Below, piece by piece: positions 47,077 to 58,039 of a stretch of 64,000 bases of DNA. The position numbers and the translations under genes were made by a program. The notes beneath the pieces were generated by a model. The model saw only the letters and a program-made list of their open reading frames with translations. It was not told the DNA's origin and searched no databases. Each line of letters opens with the position of its first letter. The first letter of the stretch is position 1. This DNA comes from Shewanella marisflavi (GTDB taxonomy: Bacteria > Pseudomonadota > Gammaproteobacteria > Enterobacterales > Shewanellaceae). The stretch lies in assembly GCF_023283925.1 (NCBI RefSeq), contig NZ_JAKIKX010000001.1, forward strand, positions 434,001 to 498,000. Direction: 5' to 3'.

Positions 47077-50000
47077 ATGGATATGAGCAGACTTCGTACC
47101 TTTCGTAGCCGGATACTTGTACAAATTGCCTTGCCGCTAATTGCCATCATGGCCATGGTCTTTAGTCTCTATGCCTGGTTTAATTATCAGGCCGAGGAAA
47201 AATACCTCTACGGCGATCTGGAGAAACAGGCGGAAATGGTGGCCCGGAAGGTTCATTATTTCCTCTCCTTTGCCGAACAAGATACCCGCACCTTTGCCGA
47301 TCTGCTGGGGCAAATGGGCCATGACAAATTATTCGCTGAGGATGCCGAGCTTAAACTCCTGCTCACCCGTCGCCTGGAGCGCCAGACAGATTTCTACGCC
47401 AGCGCCATCGCCTTTCGCCCCGAACTCACAGACAATCAAAAACCTTATGCTCCCTATGTCTACCGCGACCAAGCGGGGATAAAGATGCTGGATATCGGCG
47501 CCGATAGCTATGACTACACCGATGGTCAGTGGGCCTGGTGGAGCGAGGCTATCGATAATATCGACGGTTACTGGTCGCTGCCCTATTTCGATGAGGGCGC
47601 CGGTAATATCTTGATGATCACCTTCTCACAACCCTTTGGCCCGTCGCGTCCCTACTGGGGGGTAGTGACGGTCGATCTGGCGTTAGATACCTTGCCGAGT
47701 ATGGCGGGCATCGAGGCGGATCGTATGCTGGTATTAGATGAGAACGGGCAACTTATCTACCATCCAAACAGTCAGTTGATTATGTCTCAGGGCAAGGATA
47801 ACTGGCTGTCTTCGTCGAGTGAAAATCAGGATTTTTTGCAATTAATCGGCGGGGCAGAATCTGGCAATAGTCGCATGATAGCCAAAGATGGCCAGGCCTA
47901 TCTGGCCAGCGTCGGTGTGGTGCCTAAGCTCAACTGGCGCGTGGTGATGATGACCCATGAGGAGAAACTCTATCATCAGCTTTATATGGGCCTCTCTTCG
48001 CTGGTGATCACCTTACTGCTTATCTCGATAGTGCTTTATTTAACTGGCTATCTCACCGCCAGGCGCCTGTCGCTACCCATCGAGCGTCTGGCGGCGGGGA
48101 TAGTTGCCTTCGGCGCGGGTAAGACCAAACGCATCGACAGCCCCAGAGGCGCGGTGACCGAGGTGGTGACCCTGACAGATAAGTTTAATGAACTGGCCGA
48201 GGTGTTGGCTCAGCGTGAAGAGGCGCTACTGGATTCCCGGGGGAACCGCTTTGCTAAGTTGATTGATGGAATGAGCGATAAATCGTTTTACTGCTCCCTT
48301 GAGCCCGACGGCCAGATAGCCCAGGTCAGCGCCGGCGTTGAGAAGGTCTTGGGCGTAAGCCCAGATCTGCTCAAACGCAAATATCAGCGCATGTTCTCCG
48401 ATAACCCCATCAACGAGGTGAACTGGGAATATATGGACAGTGCCCTGCAGGGCAATAGCGTGCCACCCCATCAGGTGGAGATGATTGCCGCCAATGGCAC
48501 GTTACGACGGTTGGATCTCTTTATGCAGCCGCTGCTGGCCGATAACGGTGAACTCCTCTCTATCGAGATGTTGTTTAACGATGTGACCGAGCAGTTCTCG
48601 GCGGCGGCCTGGTCCAATGCCGTACTGGAGTCGGCCCCCGAGGCGATGCTGATTGTCGATGAGCAGGGCAAGATAGTCTTTAGCAACAGTCGTTGTCAGC
48701 AGCTGTTTGGATATGATGCGCAGCAGATGTTGGCCTTGAGTGTCGATCAGCTGGTGCCCGATACCGTGGACAATCATGCGGCGCTCAGGGCTAAGTTTGT
48801 CAGCGAAGGGGTCGATCGCCGCATGGGGCAGGGACTGGGGCGAACCCTGAAAGCCAAGAAGGCCGATGGCAGTCTGTTTTCGGTGGAAGTTAGCTTAGGC
48901 CTGTTGCCAGCCGATGTTGATGGCAAGCGTCAGGTCGCCGCTTCGGTGCGGGATATGACCGAGGAGTTGGCGATCGCTAAGCGGATTAAAGACAGCGAGA
49001 GTCGTTTTCGCGGTCTGGTGAGCAATATTCCCGGCGCCGTCTATCGTACCCGCCTGGGTGAGAGCTGGGTGATGGAGTATGTTAGCGACAATATTGCCGA
49101 GATCACCGGCTACGGCGCCGAAGACTTTATCGAAAGCAGTAAGCGCACTTTTGCCAGTTTGATCCTTGAAGCCGATAGGGCGCTGGCAGATGCGGCGATC
49201 AACAAAGGGATCGCCGAGCAGCAGACCTTCGAGGTGCAGTACCGTATTCAGCACAGAGATGGCAGTGTCCATTGGGTGCATGAAAAGGGCAAGGCCAGCT
49301 ATGACGACGAGGGCAAGGCGCTCTGGTTTGATGGCAGCATTCAGGATATCACCCAGAGTAAGCTGGCTCAGGAGAAGATTGCCCAGTCTCAGCAGCAGCT
49401 TGAGACCATCACAGAATCCATTCCCAATACCGTTTATCAGCTGCGCTGGTTCGACAATGACAAGCGTTATTTTACCTTCCTCTCCAGTGCCTGTATTACC
49501 ACTTTAGGTTTTCATCGCGATCAGCTATTGGCCAACTTTGACCTGGTGGCTAACTGTATTGTCGACTCCGAGCGCCCCCGCATTATTCGGGCCTTGTCGG
49601 AGAAAAGTGACTCAGGGCTCAAGTGGACCGAAGAGTTTCGTTACCTGCATCCATCGGGTGAGGAGCGCTGGCTGCAGGCGGGCGCCCGCGGTGACAGGGA
49701 GGCAGATGGCAGCCTAGTGTGGCATGGCTACCTCATGGATATTACAGAGCGTAAGCGGATGGACAGAGAGCTGGCCAAACGTGAGGCGCATTTCAGGGCG
49801 CTGTTTGATAACGCCGGCATAGGGATTGTGAATGTCGATGAACGTGGTGTCATCCTGGACTGCAACGAGCAATTTAGTCATTACATGCAGCTACCCAGGG
49901 CGCTGCTTAAGGGCAGTCTCTTCTTCGATTATCAAGACCCAGAGCAGGGACTGGAGGCGAAGAATCGCTTCAAGTCACTGATGAGTGATGGTGGCGATAG

Positions 50001-52371
50001 TGCCAACTTGGATATCCGCCTGATCAATCATAGCGGCCAGGCCATGTGGATGGATGCCAACATGACAGGGCTATCGGACAAGCAGGGAGAGTATCGCTCA
50101 GCGGTGATCTCTATGGCGGATATCAGCTCCCTCAAGCAGCTGTCGCAGGAGCTTATTTTGGCCAAAGATGCCGCCGATGCCGCCAGCAAGGCTAAGAGTG
50201 ACTTCCTGGCCAATATGTCGCACGAGATCCGCACGCCGATGAATGCCATCATAGGTATGTCGCAACTCTGTTTACAGACAGAGCTGGATAAGAAACAGCA
50301 AAATTATGTAGAGAAGATAGACCGCGCCTCTAAGTCGCTGCTGGGGATCATCAACGATATCCTGGATTTCTCTAAAATTGAGGCGGGCAAGTTGGATATC
50401 GAGGCCGTGCCCTTCCAGCTCGATACCTTGCTTGAAGATCTCAGCGACATGTTCTCGGCCAAGGCGGCCGACAAACAGTTGGAGCTGTTGTTTGCCGTAG
50501 CGCCCAATATTCCGCGCCACTTGGTGGGCGACCCGTTGCGCCTGGGTCAGGTGCTGATCAATTTAATGAACAATGCCATCAAGTTTACCGAGCAGGGAGA
50601 GGTGATGCTCTCGATCAGCCAGCTGGTGCGAGAGGATGAGGAGATACTGCTGAAATTTAGCGTGCGCGACAACGGTATCGGCCTCACCGAGGAGCAGCGC
50701 GCCAAGTTGTTCAAGTCATTCAGTCAGGCGGACAGTTCGACGACGCGCAAGTATGGCGGCACAGGTCTCGGCTTGGCGATTTGTAAGCAGTTGGTGGAAC
50801 TCATGGGCGGTGAGATTGGCGTGGAGAGCCAGTTTGGCAATGGCAGCACCTTCTTCTTCAGCGTCCGCTTTAAGATCTCTGACAGCCAGCTGATCAAGGT
50901 GGAGCAGGAGCTGGAAGGGATGCGTATTCTGGTGGCCGACGATAACGCCACCGCAAGGGATATTTTACGCAGCACCCTTGAGAGCATGGGCTTTAGCGTC
51001 GATACGGTGCGTAGCGGTAGTGAGGCCCTGACCCGTTGTCAGGAGACAGATTACCAGGTGGCCTTGATCGACTGGCGTATGCCTGAGATGGATGGTCTGG
51101 AGACTTCAAAGCAGATGCTGTCTCTGCTGCCGACCCCGCCTAAGATCTTGATCGTCTCGGCTCATGCCGACAGTGATTTTATCGACAAGGCGGAGCAGGC
51201 GGGGATCACCGGCTATATCACTAAGCCGATCAGTGCCTCCAGGTTGCTGGACGGTATCATGTCGGCCCTGGGTAAGGAGGGGGCCGTGTCTGTGCGCCGC
51301 AAGGGCAAAGAGATCAGCCAGGCATTATTGGCTCAGCTCAAGGGTAAGCGAATCTTGCTGGTGGAAGATAACGAGATGAACCAAGAGGTCGCCAGCGAGT
51401 TTCTCGAGCAGGTAGGGGTTGTGCTCTCTATCGCCGAGAATGGGCAGGTGGCCCTGGAGAAGCTGGCGATGCAGAGCTTCGATCTGGTGTTGATGGATTG
51501 TCAGATGCCCGTGATGGACGGTTATCAGGCCACGGCAGAGCTGCGCAAGAACCCCGATTGGGCCTCGCTACCGGTGATCGCCATGACGGCTAACGCCATG
51601 GCCGGTGACAAGGAGATGTGCTTGCGGGCGGGCATGAATGACCATATCGCCAAGCCGATAGAGGTCTCACTCCTCTATAAGACGCTGCTGGAATACCTGG
51701 GGGATAATCTTTCAGCCCCTGATACCGCAGAGGGGCAAAGCGCCCCCCTTGAGGTGGAAGATGCTTATTGGCCTTCTCATCCTTTGCTGGATGTGGACAA
51801 GGGGTTACAGCTGGTTCAAAACTCTGCCCGTTTGTATCGCAGAATATTCGAGCGCTTCTACACAGGCCAGTCTCGCTGCGCTGAGCTTATCGCCACCGCC
51901 TTGAGTCAGGGCCAGCATGAGGAGGCGATTCGTTATGCCCATACCCTGAAAGGGGTGGCGGGTAACCTCTGTTGCCCAGAGTTAGTCGAGATGGCTAAAC
52001 AGATAGAGTCGAGTCTGAGTCAAACGCCCGAGGCCGATATTAAAGAGGCGCTGGAGCAGATGGGTGAGCTTATCGACAGTCTGTGCGGCGCCATCGGCGA
52101 TTGGCTGCGACAGACTGGCGGTGATGACAATCTGCTGGGGGCCGGTGCAGCTCAAACGCAGCCCGAGATGACGCCCCAAGAGCTGGATAGCGAGATAAAG
52201 GCCTTGCTACAGATGCTCGAAGAGGCCGACTCTGAGGCGGTAGCTAAGGTCGAGTCTATTCGCGAGCGCCTGCCATCGTCATTGGCGCAGAAGATGGTGC
52301 CAGTGCTGAATATGGTCAACGCCTACCAGTTTGATGAAGCGATAGAGTTGGTTGAAGAGATATTTGCTTAA
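47077..52371 (+). CDS. Hybrid sensor histidine kinase (Cache-HAMP-PAS5-HisKA-HATPase-REC2-HPt)
   Basis: 1764 residues. TM1 at 13-33 and TM2 at about 300-325 enclose a double-Cache periplasmic sensor. HAMP follows, then about five PAS/PAC blocks (about 388-510, 515-640, 640-770, 770-900, 905-1030). HisKA has the phospho-His in [18 protein letters not shown] (about 1048). The ATPase region has [16 protein letters not shown] and GTGLGLAI. Two receivers start near 1282 ([21 protein letters not shown]) and 1425 ([19 protein letters not shown]). The HPt has [13 protein letters not shown] near 1617. A full phosphorelay on one chain. 160 bp before an HD-GYP response regulator that is its likely output. 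Confidence 0.92.
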   Translation: MDMSRLRTFRSRILVQIALPLIAIMAMVFSLYAWFNYQAEEKYLYGDLEKQAEMVARKVHYFLSFAEQDTRTFADLLGQMGHDKLFAEDAELKLLLTRRLERQTDFYASAIAFRPELTDNQKPYAPYVYRDQAGIKMLDIGADSYDYTDGQWAWWSEAIDNIDGYWSLPYFDEGAGNILMITFSQPFGPSRPYWGVVTVDLALDTLPSMAGIEADRMLVLDENGQLIYHPNSQLIMSQGKDNWLSSSSENQDFLQLIGGAESGNSRMIAKDGQAYLASVGVVPKLNWRVVMMTHEEKLYHQLYMGLSSLVITLLLISIVLYLTGYLTARRLSLPIERLAAGIVAFGAGKTKRIDSPRGAVTEVVTLTDKFNELAEVLAQREEALLDSRGNRFAKLIDGMSDKSFYCSLEPDGQIAQVSAGVEKVLGVSPDLLKRKYQRMFSDNPINEVNWEYMDSALQGNSVPPHQVEMIAANGTLRRLDLFMQPLLADNGELLSIEMLFNDVTEQFSAAAWSNAVLESAPEAMLIVDEQGKIVFSNSRCQQLFGYDAQQMLALSVDQLVPDTVDNHAALRAKFVSEGVDRRMGQGLGRTLKAKKADGSLFSVEVSLGLLPADVDGKRQVAASVRDMTEELAIAKRIKDSESRFRGLVSNIPGAVYRTRLGESWVMEYVSDNIAEITGYGAEDFIESSKRTFASLILEADRALADAAINKGIAEQQTFEVQYRIQHRDGSVHWVHEKGKASYDDEGKALWFDGSIQDITQSKLAQEKIAQSQQQLETITESIPNTVYQLRWFDNDKRYFTFLSSACITTLGFHRDQLLANFDLVANCIVDSERPRIIRALSEKSDSGLKWTEEFRYLHPSGEERWLQAGARGDREADGSLVWHGYLMDITERKRMDRELAKREAHFRALFDNAGIGIVNVDERGVILDCNEQFSHYMQLPRALLKGSLFFDYQDPEQGLEAKNRFKSLMSDGGDSANLDIRLINHSGQAMWMDANMTGLSDKQGEYRSAVISMADISSLKQLSQELILAKDAADAASKAKSDFLANMSHEIRTPMNAIIGMSQLCLQTELDKKQQNYVEKIDRASKSLLGIINDILDFSKIEAGKLDIEAVPFQLDTLLEDLSDMFSAKAADKQLELLFAVAPNIPRHLVGDPLRLGQVLINLMNNAIKFTEQGEVMLSISQLVREDEEILLKFSVRDNGIGLTEEQRAKLFKSFSQADSSTTRKYGGTGLGLAICKQLVELMGGEIGVESQFGNGSTFFFSVRFKISDSQLIKVEQELEGMRILVADDNATARDILRSTLESMGFSVDTVRSGSEALTRCQETDYQVALIDWRMPEMDGLETSKQMLSLLPTPPKILIVSAHADSDFIDKAEQAGITGYITKPISASRLLDGIMSALGKEGAVSVRRKGKEISQALLAQLKGKRILLVEDNEMNQEVASEFLEQVGVVLSIAENGQVALEKLAMQSFDLVLMDCQMPVMDGYQATAELRKNPDWASLPVIAMTANAMAGDKEMCLRAGMNDHIAKPIEVSLLYKTLLEYLGDNLSAPDTAEGQSAPLEVEDAYWPSHPLLDVDKGLQLVQNSARLYRRIFERFYTGQSRCAELIATALSQGQHEEAIRYAHTLKGVAGNLCCPELVEMAKQIESSLSQTPEADIKEALEQMGELIDSLCGAIGDWLRQTGGDDNLLGAGAAQTQPEMTPQELDSEIKALLQMLEEADSEAVAKVESIRERLPSSLAQKMVPVLNMVNAYQFDEAIELVEEIFA

Positions 52372-52410
52372 GTTTGATGATCTAAGCCAAAAGCTTGGGA
52401 CTGGAGCGTT

Positions 52411-52440
52411 GAGGAAGAGTGCTTAGAGGAAGAACGCTTA
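52411..52440 (+). repeat. 15-bp direct repeat (2 copies)
   Basis: GAGGAAGAGTGCTTA at 52411 and GAGGAAGAACGCTTA at 52426, with part of a third (GAGTAAGAGTG) from 52441. Between kinase and HD-GYP genes; no function seen. Confidence 0.6.
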
Positions 52441-52531
52441 GAGTAAGAGTGAAAGCAATACTCTGCCTAGGCTGAGTGCCAACTATACTCAATTGTGATT
52501 AGCCCAACGGGGCGCAAAAGGAGAGGGATTG

Positions 52532-53551
52532 ATGGAGAAGGCCACGATATTGGTTGTGGACGACACCCCCGAGAATATCGATATCTTGGTGGGGATCTTA
52601 GGCGATGAGTACAAGGTTAAGGTGGCGATCGATGGCCCCAAGGCCCTGGCGATCGCCACTAAGAATGCCCCGGATCTCATTTTACTCGATGTCATGATGC
52701 CGGGGATGAATGGCTATGAGGTGTGTAAGCGCCTCAAGCAGGAGCCTCAGACCAGCCATATTCCGGTGATCTTTGTGACCGCCCTGACCGATGTCTCCGA
52801 TGAAACCCAGGGCTTTGAGCTCGGTGCGGTGGACTATATCACTAAACCTGTCAGCGCCCCCGTGGTGAAGGCCAGGGTAAAGACTCATCTTGCCCTCTAT
52901 GATCAGAAGCGTTTATTAGAGCAGGAGGTTAAGGCGCGTACTCAAGAGCTGACGGACACTCGCCTGGAGATCATACGCCGCCTGGGCCGCGCCGCCGAGT
53001 ACAAGGATAACGAGACGGGGATGCATGTTATTCGCATGAGTCACTATGCGCGTTTGTTGGCCCGCCAGGCCGGAATGTCAGAGCGTTTTTGTGAGCTGAT
53101 CTACAACGCCTCGCCCATGCATGATATCGGCAAGATAGGAACCCCAGATGCCATCTTGAAGAAGCCAGCCAAGTTAGACCAAGATGAATGGCAAGAGATG
53201 CAGCGTCACGCCGAGATAGGCGCCGAGATCATTGGCGAGCATCCGGATCCCCTGCTGGAGATGGCGCGGCGTATCGCACTGACTCACCATGAAAAGTGGG
53301 ATGGCTCGGGTTATCCCAGTGGGCTGGCGGGAAAAGATATTCCCATTGAGGGGCGCATCGTCGCTATTGCGGATGTGTTCGATGCCCTGACTTCCATCAG
53401 ACCCTATAAGAAGGCCTGGAGCATAGAAGATACCCTGGCGCTGATTGAGCGTGAAGCGGGTAAACATTTTGACCCTGAGCTGGTGGAGCATTTCAAGGTG
53501 ATCGTCGGTGAGGCGGTGAAGATACGCGATACCCATAACGACAATGAATAA
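52532..53551 (+). CDS. Response regulator with HD-GYP c-di-GMP phosphodiesterase domain
   Basis: 339 residues from the ATG at 52532 (AAGGAG 8 nt upstream; the TTG before it is in frame but poorer). Receiver with Asp53 in LLDVMMPGMNG, a coiled-coil linker (QKRLLEQEVKARTQELTDTRLEIIRRLGRAAEYKDNETGMH) and an HD-GYP domain: HDIGKIGTPD near residue 196, HAEIGAEI, LTHHEKWDGSGYPSGLAG with the GYP signature, and IADVFDALTS. It hydrolyses c-di-GMP. Most likely phosphorylated by the hybrid kinase upstream. Confidence 0.95.
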   Translation: MEKATILVVDDTPENIDILVGILGDEYKVKVAIDGPKALAIATKNAPDLILLDVMMPGMNGYEVCKRLKQEPQTSHIPVIFVTALTDVSDETQGFELGAVDYITKPVSAPVVKARVKTHLALYDQKRLLEQEVKARTQELTDTRLEIIRRLGRAAEYKDNETGMHVIRMSHYARLLARQAGMSERFCELIYNASPMHDIGKIGTPDAILKKPAKLDQDEWQEMQRHAEIGAEIIGEHPDPLLEMARRIALTHHEKWDGSGYPSGLAGKDIPIEGRIVAIADVFDALTSIRPYKKAWSIEDTLALIEREAGKHFDPELVEHFKVIVGEAVKIRDTHNDNE

Positions 53552-53583
53552 TTAAGAAGAACCTAGCTAAAACAGCAAGTAAT

Positions 53584-53611
53584 AAAAAAGGCGCTTATCG
53601 CGCCTTTTTTT
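53584..53611. terminator. Bidirectional terminator between the HD-GYP gene and ygfZ
   Basis: AAAAAAGGCGC-TTATC-GCGCCTTTTTTT, with A-run and T-run on either side, 32 bp after the HD-GYP stop and 8 bp beyond the ygfZ stop. Confidence 0.92.
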
Positions 53612-53619
53612 GTGCTGAC

Positions 53620-54591
53620 TTACTCTTCTTCATCCAGCGAGTAGGGCAGTGGTACCAGAGAGAGCTCGGAGGCCTCATCTCCTGCCACTCTGAGCTTGGC
53701 GCTCATGGCGGTATCATTGGGTAGTACGGCGGTTAGCAGCAATTGACCGTCACGTTGTACGGACTCCAGTATGCTGCCAGCACGGCGATAGCCTTCTCCC
53801 TCTTCCATTTGCATCTCAAGCTGCGCATCTTGACGTAGCGCGTGGCTGGCGGTGCCTTTAGCGATATAGAGGGCGCGCTTATTGCCGCCGCGGTATTTCA
53901 TGCGGGCCACGGTTTCCTGGCCCATGTAGCAGCCTTTGGTGAAGCTGATGCCATCGACAGCCTGCAGGTTACACATCTGCGGCACAAATTGTCCCTGGTG
54001 ACGGGCATAAATATTGGGCAGACCGGCGGCAATTTCCTCGGCCTGCCAGACACTATAGTCGTAGATGGGCTGCTCTATCTTGGCCAGTAATTCTGCCTGA
54101 GCCTCTTTCTTGATAGCGAGGATGAAACGCTCGCCGTCACGTAAGATAACGCCGCCTGGTACTGTGGTGAGTGATGGGCTTAGCTCACCAAAGTGTTGGC
54201 TCATCCAGTTAGCGGCATCAAGGCCTGTCACGCCCAGCAATAACCAGTTAGCGCTATCATCGACCAGCTCAGCCTTGCTAAATACAGCATACTTTTGTAG
54301 CTGAGGCAGATCTAAGGCCAGGGTTTCTTTGGGCATCAAGAGCAACAGGGCCTCTTGATGGGAGAAGGTTCTGAAGCTAGCCAGCATTTTTCCTTTAGGG
54401 TCGCAGTGCGCGCCCCAGCGCCATTGGTCGTCTGTCAGCGAGCTGATATCTGTCGTGACCTGACCATGAATAAAGCTGCGTCCCTGCTCGCCCGTGACTG
54501 AGATAAGGCCTAGATGAGACAGTTGGCAGAAGACGACGGGAGGCAGTTTTTCGGTAAGAGACCATTGAGGTTGAGAAACGGTAAGCGTCAT
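53620..54591 (-). CDS. ygfZ: tRNA-modifying protein YgfZ (folate-dependent, Fe-S biogenesis)
   Basis: 323 residues. GcvT-like fold. The invariant motif is KGCYMGQETVARMKYRG, whose Cys is required for function in E. coli. YgfZ is a tetrahydrofolate-binding protein supporting some Fe-S enzymes such as MiaB. Single gene with its own terminator shared with the HD-GYP gene. Confidence 0.92.
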   Translation of the reverse strand: MTLTVSQPQWSLTEKLPPVVFCQLSHLGLISVTGEQGRSFIHGQVTTDISSLTDDQWRWGAHCDPKGKMLASFRTFSHQEALLLLMPKETLALDLPQLQKYAVFSKAELVDDSANWLLLGVTGLDAANWMSQHFGELSPSLTTVPGGVILRDGERFILAIKKEAQAELLAKIEQPIYDYSVWQAEEIAAGLPNIYARHQGQFVPQMCNLQAVDGISFTKGCYMGQETVARMKYRGGNKRALYIAKGTASHALRQDAQLEMQMEEGEGYRRAGSILESVQRDGQLLLTAVLPNDTAMSAKLRVAGDEASELSLVPLPYSLDEEE

Positions 54592-54804
54592 ATCATGTTC
54601 CTGGGCGAATGGGAGAGGCTAAAGGTCGATTGTAACCTTTATGGGTTCATTGTCATTAATATAGTGGCGCAGGATTAATTTTAAAGGGGGCGGAGGATGA
54701 ATCTTCAAAATGATGCCGGGAATTGGTTAAATTTATGAAGTAAATTGCTTTTTAGCGCCAGCAAAGCCTATCGGCGAGACCAGGATGAGAGCCTTCGGGC
54801 ATTA
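54592..54804. other. Intergenic region upstream of ygfZ
   Basis: No gene with coding character. It lies between the ygfZ start and the serA terminator, and the promoter for ygfZ should lie in the AT-rich part near 54640-54750. Confidence 0.4.
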
Positions 54805-54832
54805 AAAAGGCATCACCTAGGTGATGCCTTTT
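54805..54832 (-). terminator. Terminator of serA
   Basis: A perfect 28-bp palindrome built on GGCATCACCT/AGGTGATGCC, flanked by A's and T's; on the minus strand it ends in five T, 20 bp after the serA stop. Confidence 0.9.
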
Positions 54833-54852
54833 GGGTAAGAGCGAGTTTGCGC

Positions 54853-56082
54853 TTAGTGCAGCAGACGGGTTCTGATAGTGCCGTCGATCGCCTTCATCTC
54901 TTCGAGCGCCTCATCGGCCTGATCTGAGTTGACCTCCATCACCACGTAACCAATCTCTGCCGTAGTTTGCAGGTACTGGGCCGCGATGTTGATTCCCTTC
55001 TCGGCGAAGGCCTGGTTAATCTTGATCAGAATACCGGGACGGTTGTGGTGAATATGCAGCAGACGTGAGGTGTCTTTATGCTGAGCCAGCGATACTTCAG
55101 GGAAGTTAACGGCCGTCATGGTTGAGCCGTTATCTGAGTATTTCGCCAGTTTACCAGCCACTTCGATGCCGATATTCTCTTGCGCTTCCTGAGTGCTGCC
55201 GCCAACATGAGGGGTCAGCAGGACATTGTCTAGCCCGCGTAGTGGGCTGATAAACTCGTCATCGTTGGACTTAGGTTCAACCGGGAAGACGTCGATGGCG
55301 GCGCCGACGATATGCTCGCAGCGGATCGATTCGGCCAGGGCATCGATATCCACCACAGTCCCCCGTGAAGCATTGATCAAAATGCTACCTTGACGCATAG
55401 CTGCCAGCTCTTTGCTGCCAATCATGTTCTTGGTTTGCGGGGTTTCAGGCACGTGCAAACTGACCACATCGGCTAGGGAAAGCAGTTGCTCTAGCGAGTG
55501 GATCTGCTGCGCGTTACCTAGGGGAAGCTTATCTTCGATATCAAAAAAGATAACACGCATGCCTAAGGTTTCGGCCAGAATCCCCAGCTGAGTACCAATA
55601 TGACCATAGCCAATCACGCCGAGAGTCTTACCACGGGCTTCGAAGCTACCAGATGCACTCTTGAGCCAACCGCCACGATGAGCCAGGGCATTACGTTGTG
55701 GAATACCACGCAGTAACATGATGATCTCACCCAGTACCAGTTCGGCGACCGAGCGGGTATTGGAGAAAGGAGCGTTAAAAACAGGAATGCCCAGTTTTTC
55801 TGCCGCAGCAAGGTCAACCTGGTTGGTACCGATACAGAAGCAACCTATCCCGACCAGTTTTTCCGCCTGTTCCAGCACGCTCTTGGTCAGTTGGGTACGA
55901 GATCGAATGCCAACAAAGTGTGCATCTTTAATCGAGGCTAGCAGCGCCTCTTCCCCCAGTGATGCCTTGTGATATTCGATGTTGTTGTAACCTGCACGCT
56001 TGAATACATCTACCGCAGATTGGTGGACGCCTTCCAACAGCAGGATCTTGATCTTATCCTTGTCCAGCGAATGTTTCGCCAT
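54853..56082 (-). CDS. serA: D-3-phosphoglycerate dehydrogenase
   Basis: 409 residues, the E. coli length class with C-terminal ACT domain. Oxidises 3-phosphoglycerate to 3-phosphohydroxypyruvate, the first step of serine synthesis, with NAD. NAD-binding GYGHIGTQLGILAETLGM, the SRG catalytic region (NASRGTVVDIDAL), and the catalytic Glu/His pair towards LLTPHVGGSTQEAQENIG. The ACT domain (LLHIHHNRPGILIKINQAFAEKGINIAAQYLQ) is where serine inhibits allosterically. It stands alone and has a strong terminator. Confidence 0.95.
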   Translation of the reverse strand: MAKHSLDKDKIKILLLEGVHQSAVDVFKRAGYNNIEYHKASLGEEALLASIKDAHFVGIRSRTQLTKSVLEQAEKLVGIGCFCIGTNQVDLAAAEKLGIPVFNAPFSNTRSVAELVLGEIIMLLRGIPQRNALAHRGGWLKSASGSFEARGKTLGVIGYGHIGTQLGILAETLGMRVIFFDIEDKLPLGNAQQIHSLEQLLSLADVVSLHVPETPQTKNMIGSKELAAMRQGSILINASRGTVVDIDALAESIRCEHIVGAAIDVFPVEPKSNDDEFISPLRGLDNVLLTPHVGGSTQEAQENIGIEVAGKLAKYSDNGSTMTAVNFPEVSLAQHKDTSRLLHIHHNRPGILIKINQAFAEKGINIAAQYLQTTAEIGYVVMEVNSDQADEALEEMKAIDGTIRTRLLH

Positions 56083-56508
56083 GATTTAGGTACCCTCTTT
56101 GTCGGTTGTTGCTAGGTCAGTATCGCTTTTAGGGCGGCTTTTATTACCCACAGACCTGTTCCCCTTAGATCTCAATGGCCTAATACTTGGTGCAAATCCA
56201 GATTAAGCGATTAACATCGATAGCGGCAGGACGCTTAACCTTGCTGCGCAAGGTTAATGGTGACTCTATGCTGTTTTCTTGCTTACTTGTGTAGAATGAC
56301 TACAAAGAGAAAGTGATTAAGCGCAAAGTACCTGTGTTGCCGTAAAAATGCGCCCAGAAAGGTCTACAAGCCCTGTTCTTATGGTGATTTTTATCTGTTG
56401 CATGTCAATGCCTCCACAAAATAGCACCTTTTTTGGTCAGTGTGGAGGGCTAGATGGCTAAAGTTATTATTCTGATATTAAAACAATATCATCTAAGGAG
56501 TTCTTATT
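56083..56508. other. Divergent intergenic region between serA and the YjdF-like gene
   Basis: 426 bp with no coding frame. A short GCG/CGC-rich hairpin-like segment (TTGCGCAAGG type, CCTTGCTGCGCAAGG at 56239-56253) is visible; a promoter for each gene is expected. AAGGAG at about 56496-56501 is the ribosome site of the YjdF-like gene. Confidence 0.4.
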
Positions 56509-57114
56509 TTGAATAAAAGCACTGTGTGGCTCACAATTTTTTTCGCCGTGCTGATCTGGTCAGGGATTGAACCTAAAGATAGCTTTACCTGGTTTTTAGA
56601 GGTTGTCCCTGCGTTGATCGCCTTGCCTATCCTCTATTTCACCCGCAAACGCTTTCCGCTGACCTCACTGGCCTATGGCCTGATTTTGATACACGCCGTT
56701 GTTCTTATGGTTGGTGGGCACTATACCTACGCCGAGGTGCCCTTGTTTGACACCATAGCCGAATGGATGGGCAGCGAACGCAATAACTATGACAAGGTGG
56801 GCCATTTTGCCCAGGGCTTTATCCCTGCGTTATTGGCACGAGAGGTGTTTCTGCGTCTTGAGGTGGTGAAACCTGGAGCCTGGTGTCATTTTGTGGTGTG
56901 TTGCTTTGCCTTGGCATTGTCGGCCTTCTATGAGTTGATCGAGTGGTGGGTGGCGTTGGCAACGGGCGAAGATGCCGAGGCATTTCTCGGTACCCAGGGC
57001 TATGTGTGGGACACTCAGTCAGACATGGGGATGGCCTTGATCGGCGCCCTAGCGTGTGTCATTTTACTGTCTCGCTGGCATGATAGTCTGCTGCAAAAAT
57101 TGAAAAAGCAATAA
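56509..57114 (+). CDS. YjdF family membrane protein (DUF2238)
   Basis: 201 residues with about five or six TM segments. The conserved cytoplasmic/periplasmic signature YDKVGHFAQGFIPALLAREVFLR and LSAFYELIEWWVALATGEDAEAFLGTQGYVWDTQSDM are typical of DUF2238/YjdF. Function unknown. The start is TTG at 56509, with AAGGAG 8 nt upstream. Followed by a 13-bp perfect hairpin. Confidence 0.88.
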   Translation: MNKSTVWLTIFFAVLIWSGIEPKDSFTWFLEVVPALIALPILYFTRKRFPLTSLAYGLILIHAVVLMVGGHYTYAEVPLFDTIAEWMGSERNNYDKVGHFAQGFIPALLAREVFLRLEVVKPGAWCHFVVCCFALALSAFYELIEWWVALATGEDAEAFLGTQGYVWDTQSDMGMALIGALACVILLSRWHDSLLQKLKKQ

Positions 57115-57134
57115 TAATCTGTAGCTTGTCTCCG

Positions 57135-57166
57135 ACATCAGAAGCATTATTATATGCTTCTGATGT
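57135..57166 (+). terminator. Hairpin after the YjdF-like gene
   Basis: ACATCAGAAGCAT-TATTAT-ATGCTTCTGATGT: a 13-bp perfect stem with a 6-nt loop, 20 bp after the stop; only a weak A/T tail. Confidence 0.65.
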
Positions 57167-57373
57167 GATAAATTAGCTTGATATAACCAATAGTGATAAC
57201 TATTCTCACCAGAGTTAGCTAATATAGCTGATACACTTTTTTACTAGTCCTGGTCGATTGAATTCGGTGATGACTTGGACTTTGGAAAGGAAGTTCATAA
57301 AGATAAATAATAGGGATAGCTGAACTCATTATGATTGATGATGCGATGAAATGCTTTTCAGGGAGAGAAGCGT

Positions 57374-58039
57374 ATGAGTAAAATTGATGAACTGGTGTTC
57401 CTGCATCAAGATTCGACACAATGTCATTTGGCCGTTCTGGCCGAATCTATCGGGTTAAAGACACGCATAGCGCGTCAGGTCAGCGACTTAGATCCTGAGC
57501 GAGACCGCAACAGTTTTTATCTGATCGCTCAAAAAGGCGCAGCGTTAGATAGCAAGGGTGTGCCACTGATTGTCGCCCGTTTACTCCCCCATGTGCCTCT
57601 GGCCCTCTATCATGTGGATCGCGGTACCCTGGAGCCCGAATCGGCGCTATTACTTGGCGTACGCGGTTTACTCTTTTCCGACCAGCGGATGGATCTCTTG
57701 TTAACTGGCCTGCGTAAGATGGTGAATGACGAGCTATGGTATGACAGACCTCTGATCTCTAAGGTGTTTCGCCAACTCGTTAACCGCCAAGATAGCGGGG
57801 TGGAGCTGACTCAAGACATGGTGGCCATGCTGCAAAAGTTAACCAGCCGTGAGCGCACCATCATACAGCTGGTCTCAAGCGGTGCCCGCAATAAAGAGAT
57901 CGCCGATCGTCTTTGTATCAGCGAGCATACGGTGAAGGCCCATATCTCTTCTATCTTTCGTAAGACACAGTCACGCAATCGTGTTGAGCTGCTACGCTGG
58001 TCTCAGGCAAACGCCTGTCATTTCGAGTTTTGTTCTTAG
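57374..58039 (+). CDS. LuxR-type (CsgD-like) transcriptional regulator
   Basis: 221 residues. An N-terminal receiver-like region without the usual acidic pair (so probably a pseudo-receiver), then a LuxR C-terminal HTH: LTSRERTIIQLVSSGARNKEIADRLCISEHTVKAHISSIFRKTQSRNRVELLRW. The layout (degenerate receiver plus HTH) is that of CsgD, the biofilm matrix regulator. Which genes it controls cannot be told; no matrix gene is adjacent. AGGGAGAGAAG precedes the ATG. Confidence 0.82.
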   Translation: MSKIDELVFLHQDSTQCHLAVLAESIGLKTRIARQVSDLDPERDRNSFYLIAQKGAALDSKGVPLIVARLLPHVPLALYHVDRGTLEPESALLLGVRGLLFSDQRMDLLLTGLRKMVNDELWYDRPLISKVFRQLVNRQDSGVELTQDMVAMLQKLTSRERTIIQLVSSGARNKEIADRLCISEHTVKAHISSIFRKTQSRNRVELLRWSQANACHFEFCS